Assembly: GCA_021805585.1 (NCBI GenBank)
Contig: JAJZEY010000499.1
Coordinates: 1-6,873, forward strand
Direction: 5' to 3'
From: Planctomycetota bacterium
GTDB lineage: Bacteria > Planctomycetota > Phycisphaerae > WQYP01
Length of the DNA stretch: 6,873 nucleotides
Shown: piece by piece, positions 1 to 5,249 of the stretch
How the letters are laid out: each line of letters opens with the position of its first letter
Position numbering within the stretch: position 1 is the stretch's first letter
Made by a program: the position numbers and the translations under genes
The notes under the pieces: generated by a model
Databases searched by the model: none
Seen by the model: only the letters and a program-made list of their open reading frames with translations
What the model was told of the DNA's origin: nothing

Positions 1-276
1 CATGGTATTGATGCCGAATATTTTATAGCTGATGTCCATAAGCCAGTAGATGACCGGCGGTTTGTCCGGCCGCAGGACACCATCAAACCGCGGCACAATG
101 AAATTTCCGCTGTTAAGCATTTCCCGAGCGGCCTGGGCGAAACGCGGTTCGTCACGGTCAAACAGCGGGATGCGGCCAATACCCGGAAAATAAAGGGTGC
201 ACGCCAGAAGCAGAATCAGCAGAATATCTTCCCAGTTCCACCATCGCTGGGTCAGTCTTTTTTTTGTTGGTTCCAC
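1..276 (-). CDS. ArnT/PMT-like membrane glycosyltransferase, N-terminal part (runs off left edge)
   Basis: The first 92 residues of a gene that continues beyond the window. After a short basic N-terminus (EPTKKRLTQR) comes a hydrophobic segment at about residues 17-31, probably the first membrane helix. It is followed by DRDEPRFAQAAREM (40-53) and KPPVIYW (72-78). An acidic DE motif in the first periplasmic loop followed by KPP-x-x-YW is characteristic of the GT-C fold family that includes ArnT and PMT-like enzymes, which transfer sugars from polyprenyl-phosphate donors to lipid A, proteins or other acceptors. I chose the GTG at 276 because AGGA lies 7 nt upstream. An in-frame TTG at 303 has no ribosome binding site and directly follows a stop. 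The gap to the upstream kamA-like gene on the same strand is 100 bp, so co-transcription is possible. The acceptor cannot be told from this fragment. Confidence 0.85.
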   Translation of the reverse strand, partial: MEPTKKRLTQRWWNWEDILLILLLACTLYFPGIGRIPLFDRDEPRFAQAAREMLNSGNFIVPRFDGVLRPDKPPVIYWLMDISYKIFGINTM

Positions 277-340
277 GCACGCATCCTGAACGCCAAAATC
301 CAATCAACCGGCTAAGAATATAGGCGGGTTATGCGGGCGG

Positions 341-356
341 GGCCAGTCCCCTGGCC
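341..356 (-). other. Perfect intergenic hairpin between kamA-like and glycosyltransferase genes
   Basis: GGCCAG and CTGGCC form a perfect 6-bp stem closing a four-base loop, which reads GGGA on the minus strand and fits the GNRA tetraloop pattern. It begins about 21 nt after the kamA-like stop codon. No T-run follows on the minus strand, so it is not a canonical intrinsic terminator. It could be a weak terminator, an mRNA 3'-end stabiliser, or chance in GC-rich sequence. Confidence 0.35.
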
Positions 357-376
357 GTAAACCGCGGGAAATCGGT

Positions 377-1588
377 TCAACTTGCGCCAGCTGCCGCGGC
401 CGACATAACCGGTATGGCCGCCCGGCTTTCCGCCGGGTTGTAGCGTTCGCCCAGGCTGTAATGCACGGGAACGCCGTCCTTGGTATGCAGCAGATAATAA
501 CCGCCGCGGTCCACCAGTTCTTCGTAAGGTCCAAGCACGCATTTACCCATGGGCGTGGGAATGGTAAGCAGCGGCACACGGGTGCCGGGGGCGGAAGCTA
601 AAGCCCGCAGAATGAATTGGCTTTCAGGCAATGTCAGGCGATGCTGCGGCAGAGTACCATCGGGGAACGGATGAATAAGATAGTAGGGTTTAACGGTAAC
701 CGGTCCGCCATCCAGCAAATCATACATTTGGGTAATAATGGCGGCATCGCTATTAATCCCACGGAAAAGCGGATGCTGCGTCATCATGAGAGGTGGACGC
801 GACGGTGTCAGCCGAACAAGAATATCCAGGGTTTCCAGCAGCGCAGGCGTTACTTCGCGGGGATGCACCACATGCAGAATATAGGAACTCGGCGCAAGGT
901 CGGCAATCGCCCGCCCAAGTGCCAGGTTGCGCATGATTCTGTGCGGATACCAGACCGGCTCACGCGTGTGAATACAAACAGTAATACGTCTGGAAACCCG
1001 CTGATTCAGCCGCCGCACGCGTTGGGCCAGATGGGCAATCACACCGGCCCCCACCGCCAGCGGGTCACCGCCGCTTAGAATAATTTCACGCAGTTCGGCC
1101 AGCCGAGGCGATATTTCCGCCTGGTCGAACATGGCGTCAATTTCGGCATGGGTGATGGTGCCCGGCGTCACATCGCGGTTCTTAAGATAGCAGTAACGGC
1201 ACAGCCCGCTGCAAAAATCAGTCACGCGCAGCAGGCTTTCGTAGCGGTATTTCTGAATCCATCGTGGATGGTCCACAACTTTTTCCGCAAGCTGAAACGA
1301 ATCCCAGCGTTCGGTCCCTGTATCATACAATTCACCGCTGTTGGGCAGCACCAGGTCCCAAAGCGGATCGTCGGGCTGATTGGTGAGAATATTTTCCACA
1401 TAAAACCGCGGCAGGCGGAAGGTAAATTTTCGGGCTACCTCTTCCATTTCAGCGAGGCGCGGGGCGCTGATACCGGGCAACGCAGCCGCCAAGGCGGCGA
1501 CCGATGTTATCAGGTCGGGATTATCAGTGGTTGGTGGATGCCGCGCTATATCCACAATGTTAAGTGATTTATTCTGCAAGACAGTCAT
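377..1588 (-). CDS. KamA/EpmB-family radical SAM, PLP-type protein; substrate uncertain
   Basis: A 403-residue cytoplasmic radical SAM enzyme of the lysine 2,3-aminomutase family. The 4Fe-4S cluster motif CxxxCxxC is at Cys126, Cys130 and Cys133 (CSGLCRYCY). The SAM-contacting SGGDPL is at 172-177. HTREPV (207-212), HPREVT (242-247) and the LFRGINSD stretch (274-281) fit the family backbone. Lys349 in PTPMGK aligns with the PLP-binding lysine of the family's PGGGGK motif, but that glycine-rich stretch is altered. By motif counting, the residues that bind lysine in the Clostridium enzyme (Arg134, Asp293, Asp330) correspond to Leu, His and Thr here. The C-terminal cysteines that bind zinc in that enzyme are also absent. 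I therefore do not call it lysine 2,3-aminomutase or EpmB; it may be an aminomutase acting on another amino acid or an RNA/protein-modifying relative. The ATG at 1588 has GGAG 9 nt upstream. It is transcribed away from the DAHP synthase gene. Confidence 0.9.
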   Translation of the reverse strand: MTVLQNKSLNIVDIARHPPTTDNPDLITSVAALAAALPGISAPRLAEMEEVARKFTFRLPRFYVENILTNQPDDPLWDLVLPNSGELYDTGTERWDSFQLAEKVVDHPRWIQKYRYESLLRVTDFCSGLCRYCYLKNRDVTPGTITHAEIDAMFDQAEISPRLAELREIILSGGDPLAVGAGVIAHLAQRVRRLNQRVSRRITVCIHTREPVWYPHRIMRNLALGRAIADLAPSSYILHVVHPREVTPALLETLDILVRLTPSRPPLMMTQHPLFRGINSDAAIITQMYDLLDGGPVTVKPYYLIHPFPDGTLPQHRLTLPESQFILRALASAPGTRVPLLTIPTPMGKCVLGPYEELVDRGGYYLLHTKDGVPVHYSLGERYNPAESRAAIPVMSAAAAGAS

Positions 1589-1608
1589 TCCGATTTACTC
1601 CACGACCT

Positions 1609-1614
1609 AGTATA
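1609..1614 (-). promoter_or_regulatory. Candidate -10 box for the kamA-like gene
   Basis: TATACT on the minus strand matches 5 of 6 bases of the sigma-70 -10 consensus. It would start transcription about 14 nt before the kamA-like ATG, leaving just room for the GGAG ribosome binding site. No good -35 box is seen 16-18 nt upstream, so the call is weak. Confidence 0.3.
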
Positions 1615-1634
1615 CTCCAGGCATCCCCGGAACG

Positions 1635-1714
1635 CATAGTCCGCCGGATACAAAAACCGGCCGCCCAAGGAGTAAAATCGGTTGACTTTTCGTGAATTTT
1701 CAGCCATAGTCCGC
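1635..1714. repeat. 10-bp direct repeat CATAGTCCGC, 70 bp apart, between the divergent genes
   Basis: CATAGTCCGC occurs at 1635-1644 and again at 1705-1714. The right copy covers the -10 box of the leader/DAHP synthase promoter; the left copy lies roughly where the -35 region of the kamA-like gene would be. The 70-bp centre-to-centre distance is near a whole number of helical turns. It may be a shared operator or a chance repeat. Confidence 0.35.
1682..1710 (+). promoter_or_regulatory. Sigma-70-like promoter of the leader/DAHP synthase transcript
   Basis: TTGACT (1682-1687, 5 of 6 to consensus), a 17-nt spacer, then CATAGT (1705-1710, 4 of 6). Seven nt after the -10 box is A1718, the first base of the leader peptide ATG, so transcription is predicted to start at or within a base or two of the start codon. 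This is the only good promoter match I see upstream of the leader. Confidence 0.6.
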
Positions 1715-1717
1715 ATT

Positions 1718-1813
1718 ATGAATACGGAATCCTTTAATTCCTTTCAACTGTCCAGACCGGACTTCTGGTTTGGAAGCATGTATTTTACCACCGGCTGGCG
1801 TCGGCGGACTTGA
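1718..1813 (+). CDS. Aromatic-rich leader peptide, 31 aa, for attenuation of DAHP synthase
   Basis: A short ORF starting MNTESFNSF and ending TTGWRRRT. Of 31 residues, 8 are aromatic: Phe6, Phe9, Phe16, Trp17, Phe18, Tyr22, Phe23 and Trp27. This is far above normal protein composition and is what a sensor of charged tRNA-Phe, tRNA-Tyr and tRNA-Trp should look like. The densest block (FWF at 16-18 and YF at 22-23) lies 17-40 nt before the antiterminator segment, so a ribosome stalled there would leave that segment free. A ribosome at the TGA would cover it. No Shine-Dalgarno precedes the ATG and the predicted transcription start is at the ATG itself, so translation may be leaderless. The peptide probably has no function apart from being translated. 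The logic is that of known trp and phe leaders, here applied to the first step of the shared aromatic pathway. Confidence 0.8.
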   Translation: MNTESFNSFQLSRPDFWFGSMYFTTGWRRRT

Positions 1814-1853
1814 GATTGTTTTTCAGAGTTTCTTTATCATCCTCAAGCCCGCC
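1803..1853 (+). promoter_or_regulatory. Antiterminator helix of the attenuator
   Basis: GGCGGACTTGAG (1803-1814) can pair with CTCAAGCCCGCC (1842-1853) at 11 of 12 positions; the only mismatch is A1808 opposite C1848. The 5' arm spans the last leader codons and the TGA stop. The 3' arm contains the entire 5' arm of the terminator (1845-1851), so this helix and the terminator cannot form together. The loop is 27 nt and T/A-rich. An alternative weaker hairpin, CCACCG (1788-1793) with CGGCGG (1802-1807), could hold the 5' arm when no ribosome is present. Confidence 0.75.
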
Positions 1854-1878
1854 GAAAGACGGGCTTTATTTGTTTTTA
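1845..1878 (+). terminator. Intrinsic terminator (attenuator) upstream of DAHP synthase
   Basis: AAGCCCG (1845-1851) and CGGGCTT (1860-1866) form a perfect 7-bp stem with an 8-nt loop (CCGAAAGA), followed by a T-rich tail (TATTTGTTTTTA, 1867-1878). It lies 31 nt past the leader stop codon and about 200 nt before the DAHP synthase start, on the same strand. Terminating there would make a roughly 160-nt leader RNA. Confidence 0.8.
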
Positions 1879-1892
1879 GACAGGATTCCAAT

Positions 1893-2021
1893 ATGCAAAC
1901 GACTCTTACCATGCACGTGCGGCAAAGTGTGCGGCTGGCGGCCAACGCCCTTGGGCTGGCGCGCAAAATAGAACAACAGCTTGACGAATTACGGGCCCGG
2001 CGGTTGCTTTGGCGATGCTGA
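1893..2021 (+). CDS. Possible small protein, 42 aa, between attenuator and DAHP synthase gene
   Basis: I do not recognise this ORF. It begins MQTTLTMHVRQSV and ends RARRLLWRC. AGGA at 1882-1885 lies 7 nt before the ATG, a good ribosome binding site, and the ORF starts just after the terminator's T-rich tail, so it would be made only on read-through. Residues about 12-38 are rich in Ala, Leu, Arg, Gln and Glu and look like one amphipathic, highly basic helix with no membrane character. The stop is 59 bp before the DAHP synthase ATG, so the two would share an mRNA. It might be a small partner or regulator of the enzyme, or a translated spacer that keeps ribosomes on the message. The same frame is open further upstream to 1770, but that part runs through the attenuator and has no reason to be coding. 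Confidence 0.45.
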   Translation: MQTTLTMHVRQSVRLAANALGLARKIEQQLDELRARRLLWRC

Positions 2022-2080
2022 CCGCGTCGGTCGGATAAAATCGAAAAAGACAAGAACTTGCAAACGGAAAGGAAGCAACA

Positions 2081-3103
2081 ATGATTATCGTAATGGAGCA
2101 GGGTGCGACGGACGGACAGGTACAGCACGTCGTGGAACTGGTGCGGGAAATGGGCCTGCGTGAACATGTCATTGTCGGTACGGAACGAACCGTCGTGGCG
2201 GTGCTTGGAGACGACCGCGCCAAGGACAAAGACAAACTGGAAAATGCCGGCGGAGTGGAAAAGGTTATGCCGGTTCTGGCACCCTATAAAATGGCCTCCC
2301 GTGAGGTGAAAAAGGAACGCTCGGTTGTCCCGCTGGGCGGGCGGCTGGGCGGATCGGCCGGCGGAAAAAAGCTGGCCCTTATTGCCGGCCCCTGTTCGGT
2401 GGAAGACCGGGTGAAGCTGCTGGAAATAGCACACATGGTAAAAGAAGCCGGTGCCACCGGCCTGCGGGGTGGCGCATTTAAGCCGCGCACCAGCCCGTAC
2501 GCATTTCAAGGCATGGGCGAAAAAGGTCTGGAAATTCTGGCCGAAGCCCGCGAACAGACCGGTCTTGCGGTGGTAACGGAAGTCATGTCCATCGATCAGG
2601 TGGATCTGGTCTGCCGATATGCGGACGTGCTGCAGGTTGGCGCGCGAAATATGCAGAACTTCAATCTGCTTTGGGCGGTGGGTGAACAGCGCAAGCCGGT
2701 GCTGCTGAAGCGCGGCATTGCGGCCACGCTGGAGGAATTCATGCTGGCGGCGGAATACATCATGTCCCGCGGAAACAGCCAGGTTATTTTGTGCGAACGG
2801 GGCATCCGCACATTTGAAACGCATTGCCGCAATACCCTTCCCCTGGCCACCGTGCCGGAGGTTCACCGCATCAGCCACCTGCCGATTCTGGTTGATCCAT
2901 CCCAGGGAACCGGGCATGCGCATCTTGTGCCGGATATGTGCAAGGCGGCGGTCGCCTGTGGGGCGGACGGCCTGATTATTGAATGCCACAACGACCCGGA
3001 ACACGCGCTGACGGACGGCGCACAATCCATTACCCCGGCAACCTTAAAAACCATGTATGGCACGCTGAAAAAGCTGGCCGCCGCGGTAGACCGGGAAATT
3101 TAA
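2081..3103 (+). CDS. aroF: Type I DAHP synthase with N-terminal ferredoxin-like regulatory domain
   Basis: 3-deoxy-D-arabino-heptulosonate-7-phosphate synthase condenses phosphoenolpyruvate and erythrose 4-phosphate, the committed step to chorismate, Phe, Tyr and Trp; it is cytoplasmic. At 340 residues it matches the Thermotoga type. Residues 1 to about 70 form a ferredoxin-like, ACT-like domain (MIIVMEQGAT start), which in that group binds Tyr or Phe for feedback inhibition. The TIM barrel follows: AGPCSVE (102-108), GGAFKPRTSPYAFQG (130-144), LQVGARNMQNF (184-194), LLKRG (208-212), ERGIRTFET (239-247). Metal ligands Cys105, Glu301 and Asp312 are present. The fourth, normally His in DPSH, is Gln275 (codon CAG at 2903-2905), which is odd. 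ATG 2081 has AGGA 7 nt upstream and the usual family N-terminus. Expression should be controlled by the upstream attenuator. No clear terminator follows; a GGCGG/CCGCC hairpin at 3128-3140 lacks a T-run. The downstream gene is convergent. Confidence 0.93.
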   Translation: MIIVMEQGATDGQVQHVVELVREMGLREHVIVGTERTVVAVLGDDRAKDKDKLENAGGVEKVMPVLAPYKMASREVKKERSVVPLGGRLGGSAGGKKLALIAGPCSVEDRVKLLEIAHMVKEAGATGLRGGAFKPRTSPYAFQGMGEKGLEILAEAREQTGLAVVTEVMSIDQVDLVCRYADVLQVGARNMQNFNLLWAVGEQRKPVLLKRGIAATLEEFMLAAEYIMSRGNSQVILCERGIRTFETHCRNTLPLATVPEVHRISHLPILVDPSQGTGHAHLVPDMCKAAVACGADGLIIECHNDPEHALTDGAQSITPATLKTMYGTLKKLAAAVDREI

Positions 3104-3258
3104 TATAGCCTCTGCCGGCCGACTGTGGGCGGATGCCGCCGATAGACCGCACGTGGGCCTTGCTGACGCATTTTAGTGAACGCTTTGGCAGTTATCGCGC
3201 CGTATCCACGCGGCTGCGCACTGTCGGCGATTTATTGCCGGAACCCGATAGCTGTGTA

Positions 3259-5037
3259 TTATGTCAGGCGAGACGCCCGACTCCCAGTCCCATCCCCGGC
3301 ACCACTGCCAATCTTCGCGGCCCGCAGCAGAAGAAAACCGATGATCAGCATAACCGCGGCGCAGAACGCGAAAGAGAGCCTGCCCGCCGGTGAATTGGGA
3401 ATCAGCACAAACAGGCCGATCACCACGCCATAGCAGGTAGCCAGCGCACCAAGTACGCGAAACAGCGGCCCGGAGTGACTTGCGGTGTTCTGTTTGTCTT
3501 CGGTAACCGGCGTAGCCAGATTGTGCGAAAGTTCTTCGATGGATTGGCGCTGGACTGCGTCTGATTTCTTATAAAACAGACCGGTTGTGAAAAACCAGGT
3601 TGAAGACACAACCACCATGGCGAATATCGGCAGAAAAAAAGTGGCATCCCCCTTTTCCGCGTGGCTTAAGCCCAGGGGAAACATGGCATTCAAGATTTGA
3701 TGCCTTGCCAGATAAATGCCGACGGATGTGACCAGTCCCACCGCGGCGGTACTCCAGCCGGACCAGCCCGGCGTACGCAGATACATAAAACCCAGCGCCA
3801 TGGGTATTGAAAGCGGCAGAATGAACAGACCGGCCACCAAATTAGTCAGGTTGAAAAGCGCCATAAGTTTGCAATAGCTGATTATAATTCCAACGGCAAT
3901 AAGAATCGCGCCAAAGACCAGTGTAAGCCTTTTGCTGATGCGCAAGAGCTTCTTTTCATCCGCATTGGGATTCATGATGGGCAGATAAAAATTCCGCACC
4001 ACCACGCCCACACCCTGATTCAGCACGGCATCAAGATTGGTAATAGTGGCCGCAAAAATAGTGCTCACCAGAAGGCCAATCATGCCGTGCGGCATGGTGG
4101 CAAGGCAAACAGCCACATAAGCCCCTTCCGAAGGATGCTGCAAATGTGGAAACTCCGCGTGCAGGTTCATGTGCGTGGCCACGGCACTAAGTGATGGAAT
4201 AATCCAGATGACCGGTGCAATCAGCATCCCGATAATCGGAATCAGGACCATTCGCCGGGCGGTGCGGTCGGAACGCAACATCAGAAATTTTTGCGAATTT
4301 TCCACGCTGTTGGCGGTCACAATATTCAACAGCGTCATGGCGATGACCCAACTGACGATGAATCCCAGCGGGGCCTGGGAAGTCCAGGAAAAATAACGGG
4401 CTGGAACTTTGTGAATCAGGCCGGCAATTCCCCCCACCGCCGGTTGGTGCACGGCCAGAAATGCCGCCACGGTTGTGATGCACAATACCAGAATCATTTG
4501 AATAAAATCGTTAACCGCCACCGCCCAGGCACCGCCAAAGTACGAAACCAGAGTCACCAATACGCCGCAGGTAATCAGCGTGGCGGCAATGGATACATGA
4601 AAAATGGATGACATGAAAACCGCGACCGCGAAAAGCACAATGCCACCCATGGCCAGCAGCAGTGGTATTTTCACCCATGTATAGAACTGCTGGGTTCCGC
4701 GGCCAAAACGCTGGTTTACGGCTTCCATCCACGTAATGGCACGCAATCGACGGAAGCGGCGAGCGCTTAGAAACAGCAGTGTGGTAAAGGCCAGACTATT
4801 GGAAAAATACAATGCCAGCACCCACGTGCCCTGGGTGAAAACCTCTCCGGCGGCGCCCGTAAAAGTCCAGGCGCTGAAATTCATAAACAGGGCCGCACCG
4901 GTAATCCACCAGGGAATAACACCCGCGGCGCGAAAATAATCAGACGTGTTCTTGCTTTGCAGCCGAAGCAAAATGCCGGCGGCCAGAATTAGGCTGAAAT
5001 AAATAGCGATGGCCAGATAGTCATAGAATGAAAGCAT
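3259..5037 (-). CDS. Sodium:solute symporter (SSS/SLC5 family)
   Basis: A 592-residue inner-membrane protein with about 13 or more hydrophobic helices, starting with MLSFYDYLAIAIYFSLIL. Features typical of the LeuT-fold Na+ symporters include SDYFRAAG (32-39) before helix 2, the GAALFMNFSAWTFTGAAGE region (47-65), and FAATITNLDAVLNQG (328-342), which corresponds to the Na+-binding helix and loop that often reads AAT-x-SS-x-D-x-x-LN. Thr/Asn replace the usual Ser pair there. It has an extended C-terminus: a charged cytoplasmic loop at about 490-522, two further helices (528-546 and 555-572), and a Gly/Ser-rich tail. The substrate cannot be read from sequence; relatives carry sugars, uronates, amino acids or small acids. 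The ATG at 5037 has AAGGG 5 nt upstream. The gene upstream on the same strand ends 199 bp away, so the two may be co-regulated. It converges on the DAHP synthase gene with 155 bp between the ends. Confidence 0.93.
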   Translation of the reverse strand: MLSFYDYLAIAIYFSLILAAGILLRLQSKNTSDYFRAAGVIPWWITGAALFMNFSAWTFTGAAGEVFTQGTWVLALYFSNSLAFTTLLFLSARRFRRLRAITWMEAVNQRFGRGTQQFYTWVKIPLLLAMGGIVLFAVAVFMSSIFHVSIAATLITCGVLVTLVSYFGGAWAVAVNDFIQMILVLCITTVAAFLAVHQPAVGGIAGLIHKVPARYFSWTSQAPLGFIVSWVIAMTLLNIVTANSVENSQKFLMLRSDRTARRMVLIPIIGMLIAPVIWIIPSLSAVATHMNLHAEFPHLQHPSEGAYVAVCLATMPHGMIGLLVSTIFAATITNLDAVLNQGVGVVVRNFYLPIMNPNADEKKLLRISKRLTLVFGAILIAVGIIISYCKLMALFNLTNLVAGLFILPLSIPMALGFMYLRTPGWSGWSTAAVGLVTSVGIYLARHQILNAMFPLGLSHAEKGDATFFLPIFAMVVVSSTWFFTTGLFYKKSDAVQRQSIEELSHNLATPVTEDKQNTASHSGPLFRVLGALATCYGVVIGLFVLIPNSPAGRLSFAFCAAVMLIIGFLLLRAAKIGSGAGDGTGSRASRLT

Positions 5038-5086
5038 GAAGACCCTTCAATTTTAACCGTCAGCACCGCCGGTCGATTTTGTTGAG

Positions 5087-5115
5087 AGTTTAGAGGCCGC
5101 CGGATTTGAACACAA
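5087..5115 (-). promoter_or_regulatory. Weak candidate promoter for the symporter gene
   Basis: On the minus strand, TTGTGT (5110-5115), a 17-nt spacer and TAAACT (5087-5092) match the sigma-70 boxes at 3 of 6 and 4 of 6. It would give a 5' UTR of about 40-45 nt. The matches are poor and other choices are possible. Confidence 0.22.
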
Positions 5116-5225
5116 GCCCGATACCGCCCCTTGCCACGGCTGGCGGCGACCGGCGCGGCGTAAAATGCCCCGGATAAAAAGCGATTTTGCAGCCGAAACT
5201 TGCAAATCATACAAGGGGATCATGA

Positions 5226-5249
5226 TCACATTGGTGTCATGGAATGTGA
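5226..5249 (-). repeat. Inverted repeat spanning the stop codon of the unassigned gene
   Basis: TCACATT (5226-5232) and AATGTGA (5243-5249) are perfect inverted arms around a 10-nt loop that contains the TGA stop at 5237-5239. There is no T-run after it on the minus strand. It may be a 3'-end hairpin or a protein-binding dyad (TGTGA/TCACA resembles half-sites of CRP-like regulators), or chance. Confidence 0.3.

Noticed and set aside
617..1567. Two plus-strand frames (617-1078 and 1148-1567) opposite the kamA-like gene
   Set aside because: They are antisense to a gene with intact radical SAM motifs and show no family features.
2020..2032. GACCG-CGT-CGGTC hairpin just after the small ORF as a second attenuator
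   Set aside because: Short stem, three-base loop and an A-rich rather than T-rich tail; it could at most slow ribosomes or polymerase.
1823..3025. 400-codon open frame on the minus strand opposite the DAHP synthase gene
   Set aside because: It is antisense to a clear enzyme with all its motifs, reads as low-quality protein rich in Arg, His and Phe, and also runs through the small ORF and into the attenuator terminator.
3128..3140. GGCGG-ATG-CCGCC hairpin as terminator of aroF
   Set aside because: Five-bp stem with a three-base loop and no T-run after it; not enough to call a terminator.
3133..3393. 86-codon plus-strand frame after aroF
   Set aside because: More than half overlaps the 3' end of the symporter gene in antisense, there is no ribosome binding site, and the ATG is in the loop of a small GC hairpin. 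The 155-bp gap between the convergent genes otherwise shows nothing I can call.
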